Positions 8,409 through 19,489 of a DNA stretch of 64,000 nt are shown here, piece by piece (position 1 is the first letter of the stretch; every line of letters begins with the position of its first letter). The stretch spans positions 1-64,000 of the forward strand of contig CAJXUD010000015.1 of assembly GCA_913061415.1 (NCBI GenBank), given 5' to 3'. The position numbers and the translations under genes were made by a program. The DNA is from an uncultured Oleispira sp. (GTDB taxonomy: Bacteria > Pseudomonadota > Gammaproteobacteria > Pseudomonadales > Oceanobacteraceae). Under the pieces are notes generated by a model. The model searched no databases. It had not been told where the DNA came from and was given only the letters and a program-made list of their open reading frames with translations.

Positions 8409-9269
8409 TTAAATCTTAGTATGCAGCTCTTCACACGCCTGTAGAGTATTCTCTAGCAACTTAGCGCGTGTCATTGGGCCAACACCACCAGGAACTGGAG
8501 TAATGTGGCTTGCATTCTGAGACGCCGCTTCGAATTCAACATCGCCGACTAGCTTGCCGTTGTCTAAGCGGTTAATGCCCACATCAATCACGATGGCGCC
8601 TTTCTTGATCCATTCACCTTTAACAATGTCTGGGCGGCCAACGGCTACGACTACGATGTCGCCTAAGCGGACATGGCTTTCTAGATCTTCAGTAAAGCGG
8701 TGGCACGTCGTTACTGTGCAGCCTTTTAGTAGTAATTCTAAGCCCATAGGGCGGCCAACGATATTTGAAGAGCCAACAATAACGGCGTGCTTGCCGCGGA
8801 TAGGTTCTTTGGTATTTTCTAATAACGTTACGATGCCAGCGGGAGTGCATGGGCGAAGTAAAGGCATGCGCTGTGCTAAGCGACCGATATTGAAAGGGTG
8901 GAAGCCATCAACATCTTTATCAGGCGCAATGCGCTCTAAAATTTCATCCGACTTTAATTGCGCAGGTAATGGAAGCTGTACCAATATGCCGTCGATAGTT
9001 TCATCGTTATTCAGGGTGTCGATTAAAGCTAGTAGTTCGCCTTGCGACGTTGATACAGGCAAGTCGTAGGCTTGGCTATTGATGCCAACTTCTTCGCAGT
9101 CTTTACGCTTGTGCTTAACATACACTTCAGAAGCAGGGTCTTTACCGACTAAAATAACGGCTAAGCCAGGAGCTCTTAGTCCTTTGTCTAAGCGTAGCTG
9201 AACACGCTCAGCAACGGTTTTACGAATAGATTCGGCAGTAGCTTTGCCATCAATGATTTGAGCGCTCAT
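8409..9269 (-). CDS. folD: Bifunctional methylenetetrahydrofolate dehydrogenase/cyclohydrolase
   Basis: FolD interconverts 5,10-methylene-, methenyl- and 10-formyl-tetrahydrofolate in the cytoplasm, supplying one-carbon units for purines and formyl-Met. Visible are [14 protein letters not shown] with the catalytic Lys near residue 54, the [10 protein letters not shown] signature near 94-103, the [12 protein letters not shown] loop, the NADP-binding [11 protein letters not shown], and the C-terminal PGGVGPMT signature. Its 286 residues match the family. It is transcribed toward cysS and away from the tRNA cluster. Confidence 0.97.
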   Translation of the reverse strand: MSAQIIDGKATAESIRKTVAERVQLRLDKGLRAPGLAVILVGKDPASEVYVKHKRKDCEEVGINSQAYDLPVSTSQGELLALIDTLNNDETIDGILVQLPLPAQLKSDEILERIAPDKDVDGFHPFNIGRLAQRMPLLRPCTPAGIVTLLENTKEPIRGKHAVIVGSSNIVGRPMGLELLLKGCTVTTCHRFTEDLESHVRLGDIVVVAVGRPDIVKGEWIKKGAIVIDVGINRLDNGKLVGDVEFEAASQNASHITPVPGGVGPMTRAKLLENTLQACEELHTKI

Positions 9270-9603
9270 GTAAATCTTTAACCTTGCAGTAGATTAGAGG
9301 GGTATATAGATGCAGTGATTTTCTCATGCCTGACTATTAATGCAAAGTAGTAAGTCGGTTATTGTCAGTGGAGTAGGGTGAAATTTGTCATTCTCTTGTT
9401 TTGGGTCCTTAAAGTTTGCAAGCAGTGATGTATTTGTAGGGGGCTGTTAGAGCTTAATGTTATTGTTGAATACTAGTGAAAAACCACAGGTCTTTGTTTT
9501 TATTAAATAAATTTAAAAAAGGTGTTGACGGGGTAGGGTCTCGTGGGTAATATACGCACCACTTCACCGAGACAGCGAATTAGTTCGCAGATCGATGTTG
9601 TAT
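9270..9603. other. folD-tRNA intergenic region
   Basis: This interval must hold the minus-strand folD promoter and the plus-strand tRNA promoter (annotated separately at 9525-9553). The rest is AT-rich with no ORF or repeat that I can support. Confidence 0.5.
9525..9553 (+). promoter_or_regulatory. Sigma-70-type promoter of the tRNA cluster
   Basis: A -35 box TTGACG (9525-9530) and a -10 box TAATAT (9548-9553) are separated by 17 bp, about 50 bases upstream of the first tRNA and preceded by an A/T-rich stretch that could act as an UP element. Confidence 0.75.
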
Positions 9604-9680
9604 CGGGATATAGCGCAGTCTGGTAGCGCGCCTGCTTTGGGAGCAGGATGTCGGGAGTTCGAATCTCTCTATCCCGACCA
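9604..9680 (+). tRNA. tRNA-Pro (anticodon TGG)
   Basis: A 77-nt cloverleaf with acceptor stem CGGGATA/TATCCCG, anticodon loop TTTGGGA (TGG), T-loop GTTCGAATC and an encoded 3' CCA. Confidence 0.96.
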
Positions 9681-9711
9681 CTAAGTAATCTAACGTGAGT
9701 TAGGTGGCCAA

Positions 9712-9788
9712 GCGCCTATAGCTCAACTGGATAGAGCATCGCCCTTCTAAGGCGAGGGTTGCAGGTTCGAGTCCTGCTGGGCGTACCA
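9712..9788 (+). tRNA. tRNA-Arg (anticodon TCT)
   Basis: A 77-nt cloverleaf similar to E. coli argU: D-arm AGCTCAACTGGATAGAGC, anticodon loop CTTCTAA (TCT), T-arm GCAGGTTCGAGTCCTGC and an encoded CCA. The first acceptor pair reads G-T rather than G-C, a small oddity. It reads AGA/AGG codons. Confidence 0.95.
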
Positions 9789-9827
9789 ACGCCTTTCGGG
9801 TAGTTAGTGGTTAGTTTAAGAATATGT

Positions 9828-9904
9828 GGTGGCTGTAGCTCAGTTGGTAGAGCGCAGGATTGTGATTCCTGTGGTCGAGGGTTCGATCCCCTTCAGCCAC
9901 CCCA
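9828..9904 (+). tRNA. tRNA-His (anticodon GTG)
   Basis: A cloverleaf with the extra 5' G(-1) opposite discriminator C that identifies tRNA-His, acceptor GTGGCTG/CAGCCAC, anticodon loop TTGTGAT (GTG) and an encoded CCA. It is the third tRNA of a co-directional cluster, probably one transcript. Confidence 0.96.
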
Positions 9905-10250
9905 CTTATTTTTAACATCTCTTCTTGTAGTTTTCTGTTGTATTTTCTAATGCTGTACCTTCTAAGTTTCTGTTTTATAAAGTCTTTTTTTATTAAGTAA
10001 TCTAATATATTTTAAAGTTATTTTCATTTTTCTCTTGAAAAATAATTCTTTAATCCCATTATCTATTCTTATACGAAACAATACTGTGTATTGATAGCTA
10101 TGGTTCTGTAACAGAGCTTAAGATATAATGCGCGACTTTTATGATGTCAGGTGCATTGACAATTGATTTGTACGCCTAATTATTTAGCTATTTACTTAAC
10201 TAGGCACCTGCATCGCCAGACAAAACGATAATATTAACTGAGAGACAAAC
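9905..10250. other. tRNA-His to tig intergenic region
   Basis: 346 bp of AT-rich sequence. A TATAAT at 10124-10129 is the best -10 candidate for tig, with only a weak -35 (TGGTTC) 17 bp upstream. No clear terminator is seen after the tRNAs and no ORF is supportable. Confidence 0.45.
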
Positions 10251-11564
10251 ATGCAAATTTCTATCGAAACTACTCAAGGCCTAGAGCGTAAGATGACAAT
10301 TGGCGTTCCTGCCGCTGACGTTGATGGTCAGGTTGTTGTAGCTCTAAAAAGTATGGTTAAAGGCCGTAAGATTGATGGTTTCCGTCAAGGCAAAATTCCA
10401 CCAAATGTTGCACAAAAAATGTTTGGTAAGCCAGCTCGTCAAGAAGCTGTTCAACAAGTAATGCAGCGTTCTTTCTTTGAAGCGATTTCAAAAGAAGGCG
10501 TTAAAATGGCGGGTATGCCAACTAACTTCGAAGCGACTGTTAATGAACAAGGTAAAGATCTTGAATTCGTAGCAACGTTTGAAGTTTACCCAGAAATCAC
10601 TTTAGGTGACCTTGCGGCAATCGAAGTTAGTAAGAAAAAATCGACAGTGACGGATGCTGATGTTGAAACTATGGTTGAAACATTGCAAAAGCAGCAAGCT
10701 AAATGGGAAGCTTCTACTGAAGCGGCTGTAGATGGTGACCAAGCGGTTGTTGATTTTGATGGTTTCATCGATGGTGAAGCATTCGAAGGTGGCAAAGCAG
10801 AAGGTTACAATCTTACTTTAGGTTCTAACTCTATGATTCCTGGTTTTGAAGCCGGCATCGTAGGACTTAAGGCTGGTGATGAAAAGACAATTGAACTTTC
10901 TTTCCCTGCTGACTATCACAAAGAAGACCTACAAGGTAAAGCAGTAGAGTTTAAAGTTGCTGTTAAAGAAGTTAAAAAGCCAGAGCTAGCGGAATTGAAT
11001 GAAGAGTTCTTTAAAGGCTTTGGTGTTGAATCTAAAGATCTAGAAAGCTTTAAAGTTGATATTCGCGCCAATATGGATCGTGAATTAGATCGCGCTATTC
11101 GCAACGACGTTAAAAACCAGGTAATCGAAGGCTTGGTTGCGGCTAACGAAATTGCTGTTCCTGCAGCTTTGGCTGATCAAGAGATTGATCGTCTACGTCA
11201 GCAAGCAATTCAGCAATTTGGTGGTGGTCAGGGTATCGACGCTAGCATGTTGCCAGCTGAGTTATTTAAAGAGCAAGCTGATCGTCGCGTACGTGTAGGT
11301 TTGTTGATGAATGCTGCAATCGATTCTTTCGAATTGACTGCTTCTGAAGAAAAAGTAGACGCTTTGATCGAAGAAGTTGCTTCTACTTACCAAGAGCCAG
11401 AGCAAGTTCGTGAGTACTATAAAAATACTCCAGAACAAAAATCTCAAGTTGAAGCCTTGGCTTTAGAAGAGCAAGTTGTAGAAAAGATCCTAGAAAGTGC
11501 AAAAGTGACTGAAACAGAAGCAAGCTACGAAGATGTTATTAAGGCTGCAAACGCACCTCAATAA
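10251..11564 (+). CDS. tig: Trigger factor
   Basis: This is the ribosome-bound chaperone that meets nascent chains at the exit tunnel. The order is an N-terminal ribosome-binding domain with the signature GFRQGKIPPNV near residues 44-54, an FKBP-type isomerase domain at about 150-245 (DGDQAVVDFDGFIDGEAFEGG), and a helical C-terminal substrate-binding domain. At 437 residues it is near the E. coli 432. It is followed by a terminator and then clpP, the common tig-clpP-clpX-lon order. Confidence 0.97.
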   Translation: MQISIETTQGLERKMTIGVPAADVDGQVVVALKSMVKGRKIDGFRQGKIPPNVAQKMFGKPARQEAVQQVMQRSFFEAISKEGVKMAGMPTNFEATVNEQGKDLEFVATFEVYPEITLGDLAAIEVSKKKSTVTDADVETMVETLQKQQAKWEASTEAAVDGDQAVVDFDGFIDGEAFEGGKAEGYNLTLGSNSMIPGFEAGIVGLKAGDEKTIELSFPADYHKEDLQGKAVEFKVAVKEVKKPELAELNEEFFKGFGVESKDLESFKVDIRANMDRELDRAIRNDVKNQVIEGLVAANEIAVPAALADQEIDRLRQQAIQQFGGGQGIDASMLPAELFKEQADRRVRVGLLMNAAIDSFELTASEEKVDALIEEVASTYQEPEQVREYYKNTPEQKSQVEALALEEQVVEKILESAKVTETEASYEDVIKAANAPQ

Positions 11565-11614
11565 TCCCTCCTTCGAGTGACTGACAGTTTTCAGAACACC
11601 GACTAAACTAAAAG

Positions 11615-11642
11615 CAGCTATTAATTAAAATAGCTGTTTTTT
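11615..11642 (+). terminator. Rho-independent terminator after tig
   Basis: Stem CAGCTATT/AATAGCTG with a 6-nt loop, followed by six T. It separates tig from clpP and excludes a clpP start upstream of about 11643. Confidence 0.85.
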
Positions 11643-11676
11643 GCTGATAATAATGAGTCAGGGAGTGCTTGAATCG

Positions 11677-12300
11677 ATGTTTGATTCTGATAAAGGTAAT
11701 GACATCATGGGCGCATTAGTCCCTATGGTTGTTGAACAGACCGCTCGTGGAGAGCGTTCATATGATATTTATTCACGTTTATTAAAAGAGCGTGTTATTT
11801 TCATAGTGGGTCAAGTTGAAGACCATATGGCAAATCTGGTTGTTGCACAGATGCTATTTTTGGAATCTGAGAACCCTGATAAAGATATTCATTTGTACAT
11901 CAACTCACCGGGTGGCTCGGTCACTGCAGGTATGTCGATCTACGATACAATGCAATTTATTAAGCCTAATGTAAGCACCATGTGTATTGGTCAAGCTTGC
12001 AGTATGGGTGCATTTCTATTGAATGCTGGTGCTGAAGGTAAGCGTTTTTGTTTGCCTAACTCGCGCGTCATGATTCACCAGCCAAGTGGCGGTGCTCAGG
12101 GTCAAGCGACGGATATTCAGATTCAAGCGAATAATATTCAAGAAACAAAAGATCGACTTAATCGAATTATGGCTAAGCATTCTGGCCAAACATTTGAACA
12201 AGTTGCTCAAGATACCGAACGTGATAACTTTATGAGCGCTGAAGAAGCCATGAAGTATGGTTTGATCGATAAGGTATTAGAGAACCGCAACGCTGAATAA
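11677..12300 (+). CDS. clpP: ATP-dependent Clp protease proteolytic subunit
   Basis: ClpP forms the tetradecameric serine-protease chamber fed by ClpX or ClpA. The triad is visible as Ser in GQACSMGA, His in MIHQPSGG and Asp in [13 protein letters not shown], with the conserved [21 protein letters not shown] take ATG 11677, which gives 207 residues as in E. coli and has AGGGAG upstream at 11660-11665. ATG 11653 is possible but lacks a ribosome site, and an upstream TTG at 11641 lies in the preceding terminator. clpX follows after 36 bp and is its ATPase partner. Confidence 0.95.
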   Translation: MFDSDKGNDIMGALVPMVVEQTARGERSYDIYSRLLKERVIFIVGQVEDHMANLVVAQMLFLESENPDKDIHLYINSPGGSVTAGMSIYDTMQFIKPNVSTMCIGQACSMGAFLLNAGAEGKRFCLPNSRVMIHQPSGGAQGQATDIQIQANNIQETKDRLNRIMAKHSGQTFEQVAQDTERDNFMSAEEAMKYGLIDKVLENRNAE

Positions 12301-12336
12301 GTGTGTGGCATCAAACGTTATTAATGAGGCAGTCGA

Positions 12337-13632
12337 ATGACCGACGACACTAAAGGCAAAGGCGAAGATAACGGCAAATTGCTGTATTGCTCCTTTTGTG
12401 GCAAAAGTCAGCATGAAGTGCGTAAGCTGATTGCTGGCCCTTCTGTATTCATTTGCGATGAGTGTGTTGATTTATGCAACGACATTATTCGTGAAGAAGT
12501 TCAAGAAGCCGAAAATAAAGGCGATTCGGAAAGTTTACCGACGCCAAAAGAAATCAAAGCAACTCTTGATGAGTATGTGATTGGCCAAGATAAAGCAAAA
12601 ATTGTTTTGTCGGTAGCAGTATACAATCACTACAAGCGCCTACAGTTTGGTGAGCGCAAGGGTGAAGTTGAACTTTCTAAAAGTAATATTCTTTTAATCG
12701 GTCCTACGGGTAGTGGTAAAACATTATTGGCAGAGACTTTGGCGCGTTTATTGAACGTTCCTTTCACCATTGCAGATGCGACGACCTTAACGGAAGCCGG
12801 TTATGTAGGTGAAGATGTTGAAAATATTATTCAGAAGTTATTACAGAAATGTGATTACGATGTAGAGAAAGCTCAGCGCGGTATTGTTTACATCGATGAG
12901 ATCGATAAGATTTCTCGTAAGTCTGATAACCCGTCGATTACACGTGATGTATCGGGTGAGGGCGTTCAGCAGGCATTATTGAAACTGATCGAAGGTACGG
13001 TTGCATCTGTTCCTCCTCAAGGCGGTCGTAAGCATCCTCAGCAAGAGTTTTTGCAGGTTGATACTTCTAATATGTTATTTATCTGTGGTGGTGCATTTGC
13101 CGGTCTTGACCAGCTTATTCGTGACCGTTCAGAAAAGAGCAGTATTGGCTTCTCGGCGACTGTAAAAGGTAAGAAAGAAGAAAAATCAGTTGGCGAGATT
13201 CTACGTTCTGTTGAGCCAGGTGATTTGGTTAAGTACGGTCTAATTCCAGAGTTTATCGGTCGTTTACCTGTGGTAGCGACGCTGGATGAGTTGGATGAAG
13301 CTGCACTGATTCAAATTCTGACTGAGCCTAAGAATTCATTAGTAAAACAGTATCAAAAGCTGTTTGAAATGGAAGATGCTGAATTAGAATTCCGTGAATC
13401 AGCCTTGAAGGCCGTTGCTACTAAAGCAATGGAGCGCAAGATTGGTGCACGTGGCTTACGTTCAATCTTAGAGGGTATCTTACTGAACAGTATGTATAAG
13501 ATTCCATCTGAAGAGAATGTGACCAAGGTCGTGATCGATGAGGGCGTAATTAATGGCGAATCTGAGCCATTATTTATCTACGAGTCCAGCGATGCTGAAA
13601 AAGTCGATAAAGTTGCACCGGATGATGCTTAA
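12337..13632 (+). CDS. clpX: ATP-dependent Clp protease ATP-binding subunit ClpX
   Basis: ClpX is the hexameric AAA+ unfoldase that recognises tagged substrates and threads them into ClpP. The N-terminal zinc finger is complete (Cys 18, 21, 40, 43). Walker A is GPTGSGKT at 122-129, Walker B lies in [10 protein letters not shown], the sensor and pore-loop region GYVGEDVEN is present, and the ClpP-docking IGF-type loop is SSIGFSA. Its 431 residues are normal. It is co-transcribed with clpP and ends at a terminator. Confidence 0.97.
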   Translation: MTDDTKGKGEDNGKLLYCSFCGKSQHEVRKLIAGPSVFICDECVDLCNDIIREEVQEAENKGDSESLPTPKEIKATLDEYVIGQDKAKIVLSVAVYNHYKRLQFGERKGEVELSKSNILLIGPTGSGKTLLAETLARLLNVPFTIADATTLTEAGYVGEDVENIIQKLLQKCDYDVEKAQRGIVYIDEIDKISRKSDNPSITRDVSGEGVQQALLKLIEGTVASVPPQGGRKHPQQEFLQVDTSNMLFICGGAFAGLDQLIRDRSEKSSIGFSATVKGKKEEKSVGEILRSVEPGDLVKYGLIPEFIGRLPVVATLDELDEAALIQILTEPKNSLVKQYQKLFEMEDAELEFRESALKAVATKAMERKIGARGLRSILEGILLNSMYKIPSEENVTKVVIDEGVINGESEPLFIYESSDAEKVDKVAPDDA

Positions 13633-13664
13633 TTTTTAAGCAGAAAACGTGTGATTTATTAAAG

Positions 13665-13689
13665 AAAGGGCCGTTTGGCCCTTTTTTTT
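13665..13689 (+). terminator. Rho-independent terminator after clpX
   Basis: AAAGGGCC/GGCCCTTT stem with a GTTT loop and a run of eight or more T. Confidence 0.9.
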
Positions 13690-13800
13690 CGAATTTTTTT
13701 CTTCTTTTGTTTATTAATCCTTGTTTTTTTAACTAATGACCGCAACTCTATAACTAATGTGAATTGAATGTGGCAGTTCCAATAGAGTATAAGGTTTATT

Positions 13801-16191
13801 ATGAGTCAAGATTACCTGCCGTTGTTGCCTTTGCGTGACGTCGTTGTATTTCCAAGTATGGTTATCCCTTTGTTTGTGGGGAGAGCTAAATCCATTGCTG
13901 CTCTAGAAGAAGCGATGGAGCAAGATAAGCGAGTGATGCTGGTTGCTCAAAAAGATGCCGGCCATGACAATCCTGAAGCGGGTGATTTAAACCAGGTTGG
14001 GACGGTTGCCAATATTCTTCAGCTACTAAAGCTTCCTGACGGGACTGTGAAGGTACTGGTTGAGGGTGAATATCGCGCCAAGCTTGTCGAACTTATTGAT
14101 GAAGATACGTTATTCCGCTGCCAAAGCGAAAGTTTGGTCGATGCGGATTTATCTGAGCGAGAAAATGAAGTACTTGTACGTTCATTAACGGGGCATTTTG
14201 AGCAATATGTTCAATTGTCTAAAAAAGTTCCAAGTGAAGTATTATCAACTATTTCAGGTATCGAAGACGCGTGTCGTCTTGCAGATACTATCGCTGCACA
14301 TATCTCACTAAAATTAGATGAAAAGCAGTCTGTGTTAGAGATGATCAATATCCGTGATCGTGTCGAGCATTTAATGGGCGTTATGGAATCGGAAATCGAC
14401 TTATTTAAAGTTGAAAAACGAATTCGTGGTCGCGTTAAAAAGCAGATGGAAAAGAGTCAGCGTGAGTACTATTTGAATGAGCAAATGAAAGCCATTCAGA
14501 AAGAACTGGGCGATATGGAAGATACTCCAAATGAAATGGAGGAACTGCAGCAAAAAATCACTGATTCTGGCATGACAAAAGAAGCTCAGGATAAAACAGA
14601 AGCTGAGCTTAAAAAATTGAAAATGATGTCACCCATGTCAGCAGAGGCCTCTGTTGTGCGTGGATATATCGATTGGATGGTTGGCATTCCATGGAAAAAA
14701 CGTAGCCGTGTAAGTCATGATTTGAAAAAGGCTAAGGCCATTCTTGATGCTGAGCATTATGGACTAGAAGAGGTTAAAGAACGCGTACTGGAATATCTAG
14801 CGGTGCAAAACCGTGTTAAGAAGGTTCGTGGTGCGATTCTTTGCTTAGTAGGACCTCCAGGTGTTGGTAAAACCTCGCTAGGGCAGTCTATTGCAAATGC
14901 GACCAATCGTAAGTTTGTTCGTATGGCCTTGGGTGGTGTACGTGATGAGGCCGAAATTCGTGGCCATAGACGTACCTACATTGGCTCTATGCCAGGTAAA
15001 TTAATTCAAAAAATATCAAAAGTTGGCGTTAAAAACCCGCTTTTCTTATTGGATGAAATTGACAAGATGGGGATGGATCAGCGTGGCGATCCCGCATCCG
15101 CTCTTTTAGAAGTATTAGATCCAGAGCAAAACGATAGCTTCAATGACCATTACCTTGAAGTTGACTACGATCTGTCTGATACGATGTTTATCTGTACGTC
15201 TAACAGTATGAATATTCCAGGTCCTCTTTTAGACCGAATGGAAGTTATTCGTATTCCGGGTTATACCGAAGACGAAAAGCTTAACATTGCCATTCGTTAT
15301 TTATTGCCTAAGCAAATAAAAGTTAACGGGCTTAAAGCGGATGAGATTACCGTTGCTGATGAGCGCATCAAAGACATCATCCGTTATTATACGAGAGAAG
15401 CAGGTGTGCGCTCATTGGAACGTGAATTGGCTAAGCTTTGCCGTCGAGTCGTTAAAGCGAACATGCTGTCCACTAAATCGAGCAATATTGAAGTTACAGA
15501 AGAACTGTTAGAAGAATACTTAGGTGTTCACAAATACAGCTTCGGACTAGCGGGTGTTGATAATCAGGTTGGGCAAGTAACAGGTTTGGCTTGGACATCA
15601 GTTGGTGGTGAGCTGCTAACGCTTGAGTCTGCAGTAACGCCTGGTAAGGGCCGAATTACCAAAACCGGATCGTTAGGTGATGTCATGCAAGAATCTATTC
15701 AGGCGGCGCTCACAGTCGTGCGAAGCCGTGCGCAAGGTTTGGGTGTTGCGGAAGACTACATCGAAAAGCATGATTTGCATATACACGTCCCTGAAGGCGC
15801 TACGCCAAAAGATGGACCTAGTGCAGGTGTGGGTATGGCAACGGCATTAGTTTCTTCTATGACGGGGATTCCTGTTCGTGCCGATGTGGCTATGACTGGT
15901 GAAATCACTTTACGTGGCAAGGTATTAGCCATTGGTGGTCTAAAAGAGAAATTATTAGCTGCGCACCGTGGTGGTATTCGTACGGTTATCATTCCAAAAG
16001 AGAATGAAAAAGACTTACGAGAAATCCCACAAAACATTCAAGAGAATCTAGAAATCATTCCAGTAGCCTGGATTGATGAAGTTTTAGATATAGCCCTCGA
16101 AAGCAAGCCTGAGCCATTAGTTGGTGAAATAGTGAGCAAGGATGAGGCTCAAATCAAAAAAGATGGCAAAAGTCGACCTAGTACACACTAA
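13801..16191 (+). CDS. lon: ATP-dependent protease Lon
   Basis: This single-chain AAA+ serine protease degrades misfolded and regulatory proteins. In order it has the N-terminal substrate domain, coiled helices (about 190-290), an AAA+ module with Walker A GPPGVGKT near 353 and Walker [10 protein letters not shown], and a C-terminal protease domain with catalytic Ser in KDGPSAG near 678 and Lys about 43 residues later. Its 796 residues compare with 784 in E. coli. The ATG is preceded by AAGG. No convincing sigma-32 promoter was recognised upstream. Confidence 0.97.
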   Translation: MSQDYLPLLPLRDVVVFPSMVIPLFVGRAKSIAALEEAMEQDKRVMLVAQKDAGHDNPEAGDLNQVGTVANILQLLKLPDGTVKVLVEGEYRAKLVELIDEDTLFRCQSESLVDADLSERENEVLVRSLTGHFEQYVQLSKKVPSEVLSTISGIEDACRLADTIAAHISLKLDEKQSVLEMINIRDRVEHLMGVMESEIDLFKVEKRIRGRVKKQMEKSQREYYLNEQMKAIQKELGDMEDTPNEMEELQQKITDSGMTKEAQDKTEAELKKLKMMSPMSAEASVVRGYIDWMVGIPWKKRSRVSHDLKKAKAILDAEHYGLEEVKERVLEYLAVQNRVKKVRGAILCLVGPPGVGKTSLGQSIANATNRKFVRMALGGVRDEAEIRGHRRTYIGSMPGKLIQKISKVGVKNPLFLLDEIDKMGMDQRGDPASALLEVLDPEQNDSFNDHYLEVDYDLSDTMFICTSNSMNIPGPLLDRMEVIRIPGYTEDEKLNIAIRYLLPKQIKVNGLKADEITVADERIKDIIRYYTREAGVRSLERELAKLCRRVVKANMLSTKSSNIEVTEELLEEYLGVHKYSFGLAGVDNQVGQVTGLAWTSVGGELLTLESAVTPGKGRITKTGSLGDVMQESIQAALTVVRSRAQGLGVAEDYIEKHDLHIHVPEGATPKDGPSAGVGMATALVSSMTGIPVRADVAMTGEITLRGKVLAIGGLKEKLLAAHRGGIRTVIIPKENEKDLREIPQNIQENLEIIPVAWIDEVLDIALESKPEPLVGEIVSKDEAQIKKDGKSRPSTH

Positions 16192-16313
16192 GGTTGCTTG
16201 ACGGCTGTGTGCTGGGTTGGTATAAATCTTGGCTCAATGAAGATTGCATTGCGAACTCAGCTCGTAAGATACAAAAAAATATTAAGTGTTATAAATAAGA
16301 AAGGGGATTTAGT

Positions 16314-16586
16314 GTGAACAAATCAGAATTAGTAGATTCAATCGCTGCTCAAGCGGACATTCCAAAAGCAGCTGCAGGTCGTGCATTAGATGCAATGATC
16401 GAAAGCATTGGTAGTACTTTGAAAGATGGCGGACAAGTTGCTCTTGTTGGTTTTGGTACTTTCTTAGTTAAAGAGCGTGCTGCACGTACTGGCCGTAACC
16501 CACAAACGGGTGAGCCAATTCAAATTAAAGCGGCTAAAGTGCCTAGCTTTAAGCCTGGTAAAGCTCTTAAAGACGCTGTTAACTAA
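16314..16586 (+). CDS. hupB: DNA-binding protein HU, beta-type
   Basis: This 90-residue nucleoid-architectural protein of the HU/IHF family shows the signature [24 protein letters not shown], whose arm with conserved Pro inserts into the DNA minor groove. It acts as a dimer that bends DNA. The start is GTG, supported by AAGGGG at 16301-16306. Position after lon is the standard order and favours the HupB form over IHF. It ends in a strong terminator. Confidence 0.96.
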   Translation: MNKSELVDSIAAQADIPKAAAGRALDAMIESIGSTLKDGGQVALVGFGTFLVKERAARTGRNPQTGEPIQIKAAKVPSFKPGKALKDAVN

Positions 16587-16606
16587 ACCAGTTGATACCG
16601 TTAATA

Positions 16607-16632
16607 AACGCATCCACTGGATGCGTTTTTTT
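16607..16632 (+). terminator. Rho-independent terminator after hupB
   Basis: AAACGCATCCA/TGGATGCGTTT stem with a one-base gap, followed by a run of T. Confidence 0.92.
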
Positions 16633-16667
16633 TTGCTCGCTGCTGAAAAGAAAGATTTGGAGATCTC

Positions 16668-18521
16668 ATGTTGCAGAATATTCGCGATAATTCACAAGGA
16701 ACTATCGCAAAAATCATCGTCGGCTTTATCATTATTACCTTCGCATTATTTGGTATTGAATCGATTGTTGCATTAGGAAACAGTGAATCTGCTCCTGCTA
16801 CAGTCAATGGTTCTGATATCCAAGAAGTCGAAATTTTGCGTTTAGTAGAAATGCAAAAAAATCGTTTCCGTCAGCAGTTCGGTGAGAATTACGATGAGAG
16901 CCTGTTTAATGAAGGTTTCTTACGTCAATCTGCACTAGAGCAGTTAATAGAACAAAAGGTTGCGGTCACTCAAGCTCGTGAATTGGGCGGTTACGTATCC
17001 ACTCAATCCATTGATAGCGCAATTCTATCAGCCCCAGAATTCCAACAAGATGGTCAGTTCTCTAGCGACCGTTTTAAAATGGTTCTTCGTCGTAGTGCAT
17101 TAACGCCATTGGCTTATCGTGCAGTATTAGAAGAGCAGGCATTGGTGGCTCAGGTACAACTGGGTACAGGTCTAACCGATACTGCACTGCCTTATGAAGT
17201 TAAGCGTCAACAAGCGCTAAAAACTGAACAGCGTGATTATGAGTATGTGATTTTCGCTGCGGCAGACCTTAAAAAAGATATCGAGTTATCAGATGACGAT
17301 ATTCAGGCCTTTTACGATGCGAATAAGCAGCGTTACCAGACTGAAGAAAAAGTAGCGGTTAACTACGTTGTCCTAAATAAATCAGACATCAAGTCAGACA
17401 TTCAGGTTGACGAAGAAGAAATTGAGCAGAGCTACCAAGATTATCTGGATCAGCTGGGCGATACAGAAGAACGTAAAGCAAGTCACATTTTGATTGAAGT
17501 TAATGACGATCGAAATGATGATGCGGCAGCAGCATTAGCGCAGCAGTTATCTTCAAAGGCTTCTAGCGGAGAAGATTTCGCAGTTTTAGCTAAAGAATAC
17601 TCGGATGATATTGGTTCTAAAAATGTCGGTGGTGATCTTGGTTACAATACCCGTGGCGGTTTTGTTGTTGAGTTCGACGATGCTTTATTTGACATGTTAG
17701 AAGGTCAAGTTTCTGAGCCTGTTAAAACTGAATTTGGTTATCATGTTATTAAACTTGATTCTATTCGTAAGCCAGTAGCATTATCTTTGGCAGAGAAGCG
17801 CGATGATCTTGTTTCTGAAATTAAATCTTCTCAGTTAACAGAAATGTTTGCCGAGCAGTCTGAAGCATTAGCGGCAGCGGCTTTTGAGAATGACAATATT
17901 GAAAACTTAGTGGCTAATACTGATCTTGGTCTTGTCGCACAAACATCAAACATGTTCAGCCGTAATCAAGGTGCAGGTATTGCTTTGAATCCTGCTATTC
18001 GAGTAGCTGCTTTTGATGAAAAAGTACTTGCTGATCGTGAGTTAAGTGATGTCATTGAAGTCTCGGCTGATCAGGTTGTGGTTATTGGGTTGAGTAAGCA
18101 TGCTGAGCCTGCGGTTAAGCCGTTGGCTGATGTCAAAACAGTTATCGAAGCTCAGCTATTAACTGAAAAAGCCAATGCACTAGCCGCAGAAAAAGCGGAA
18201 GCTTTGGTTGCTGATATTGCGATGGGTAGCTCAAGCATCGCTTGGGTCTCAGTTAATGCAGCGACTTATAGCGATGCGGGCGAAGCGCCTGTTGAGTTAA
18301 ATAAAGCGGTATTTGCTTTACCTAAGCAATCTGGTGAAGTAACTTCTGCGAAGGTAGCAGCAGGGCAAGCAGTTGCTCGTTTAAAAGCAGTGACTCAAGA
18401 AGACGTTACAGCTTCTGCTGAAGAGCAAGCTACGATTAACCAAGCAAAAGCTAATGAGAGTTTCTATGTTTACCGTCAGTGGGCAAAAGCCAATTCTGAT
18501 ATCGAGCGTAGTGGTTCTTAA
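16668..18521 (+). CDS. ppiD: Periplasmic folding chaperone PpiD
   Basis: This inner-membrane-anchored chaperone sits near the SecYEG exit. A single N-terminal membrane helix at about 14-33 (IAKIIVGFIIITFALFG) is followed by a SurA-like N-terminal domain and a parvulin (PpiC) domain at about 265-360 starting at RKASHILIEV. The helical C-terminal part is Ala/Glu-rich. Its 617 residues match the E. coli 623. The start ATG follows TTTGGAGATCTC. It ends at a terminator shared with convergent fabI. Confidence 0.94.
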   Translation: MLQNIRDNSQGTIAKIIVGFIIITFALFGIESIVALGNSESAPATVNGSDIQEVEILRLVEMQKNRFRQQFGENYDESLFNEGFLRQSALEQLIEQKVAVTQARELGGYVSTQSIDSAILSAPEFQQDGQFSSDRFKMVLRRSALTPLAYRAVLEEQALVAQVQLGTGLTDTALPYEVKRQQALKTEQRDYEYVIFAAADLKKDIELSDDDIQAFYDANKQRYQTEEKVAVNYVVLNKSDIKSDIQVDEEEIEQSYQDYLDQLGDTEERKASHILIEVNDDRNDDAAAALAQQLSSKASSGEDFAVLAKEYSDDIGSKNVGGDLGYNTRGGFVVEFDDALFDMLEGQVSEPVKTEFGYHVIKLDSIRKPVALSLAEKRDDLVSEIKSSQLTEMFAEQSEALAAAAFENDNIENLVANTDLGLVAQTSNMFSRNQGAGIALNPAIRVAAFDEKVLADRELSDVIEVSADQVVVIGLSKHAEPAVKPLADVKTVIEAQLLTEKANALAAEKAEALVADIAMGSSSIAWVSVNAATYSDAGEAPVELNKAVFALPKQSGEVTSAKVAAGQAVARLKAVTQEDVTASAEEQATINQAKANESFYVYRQWAKANSDIERSGS

Positions 18522-18562
18522 TCACGCGATTCTTAATCTAGTTTGAGAAAATTAGGTTAAAT

Positions 18563-18590
18563 AAAAAAAGGGGCTTCGGCCCCTTTTTTT
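18563..18590. terminator. Bidirectional terminator ppiD/fabI
   Basis: A-tract, GGGG-CTTCGG-CCCC stem and tetraloop, then a T-tract. It can act for ppiD and, less closely, for the convergent fabI. Confidence 0.9.
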
Positions 18591-18667
18591 ATTTCTGATC
18601 TTTCATTTTATTTTTTATACGACTCAACTCTTGTTAAATCTCAACTCTTGTTAAGCCTCTATTTGCG

Positions 18668-19489
18668 TTAAACCTCTGCTTGATCTTCCATTTCTTCTAA
18701 GCTCATTGCGCAGCTGTTAAAACCGGCATCCACATAAATAGTCTGTGCGGTAATACCAGACGCCATATCAGAGCATAAAAACATCGCACTATTGCCTACT
18801 TCATGAATGGTCACATTACGTTTTAACGGCGCACGTTCAGCATTGCGCTTTAACATTTTGCGGAAACTCTTAATGCCTGATGCGGCTAAGGTTCTAATTG
18901 GCCCAGCAGAGATGGCGTTAACTCGAATCCCTTCTGGCCCAAGGCTACCTGCTAAATAACGTACAGACGCCTCTAGGCTGGCTTTAGCAAGGCCCATAAC
19001 GTTGTAGTTGGGTAAGGTTTGTTGAGAACCATGGTAGGTCAATGTTAATAAGCTACCATTACGACCTTGTAGCATTGGTCGGGCGGCTTTTGCGAGTGCG
19101 ACAAAGCTATATGCGCTGATATCATGAGCGATATGAAAACCTTCGCGTGTCGTTGCATCAAGATAATCACCATCTAGCTCATGGGCAGGTGCGAAACCAA
19201 CAGAATGAACAAGAACATCCAAGCCGTCCCACTCTTTTCCTAAAGCTTCAAAAACCTGATTAATCTCTTCGTCACTGCTGACGTCACAAGGAAGAACAAT
19301 GCTTGAACCCCATTGTTCAGCCATTTTCTCAACTCTGCCTTTTAATTTCTCACCTTGATAGGTAAAAGCAAGCTCAGCGCCTTGCTGATAAAAAGCTTCG
19401 GCAATACCGGCGGCAATCGAAAGCTTGCTAGCAACACCTACAATTAATACTTTTTTACCGGCTAATAAACCCATGTTTAATTCACTCAT
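18668..19489 (-). CDS. fabI: Enoyl-ACP reductase (NADH) FabI
   Basis: FabI performs the last reduction of each fatty-acid elongation cycle in the cytoplasm and is the triclosan target class. This SDR-fold protein has an atypical nucleotide loop [13 protein letters not shown], the catalytic Tyr and Lys in [13 protein letters not shown], and [15 protein letters not shown], all as in E. coli FabI. At 273 residues it is slightly longer than E. coli (262), with an extra acidic C-terminal tail [10 protein letters not shown]. It is the only FabI-type reductase in the window. Confidence 0.96.
   Translation of the reverse strand: MSELNMGLLAGKKVLIVGVASKLSIAAGIAEAFYQQGAELAFTYQGEKLKGRVEKMAEQWGSSIVLPCDVSSDEEINQVFEALGKEWDGLDVLVHSVGFAPAHELDGDYLDATTREGFHIAHDISAYSFVALAKAARPMLQGRNGSLLTLTYHGSQQTLPNYNVMGLAKASLEASVRYLAGSLGPEGIRVNAISAGPIRTLAASGIKSFRKMLKRNAERAPLKRNVTIHEVGNSAMFLCSDMASGITAQTIYVDAGFNSCAMSLEEMEDQAEV

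Noticed and set aside
11641-11676. A clpP start upstream of 11677
   Set aside because: TTG 11641 is in the terminator T-tract of tig and ATG 11653 has no Shine-Dalgarno. ATG 11677 matches the family length.
13690-13800. A sigma-32 heat-shock promoter for lon
   Set aside because: No convincing CTTGAA/CCCCAT pair with the right spacing was seen.
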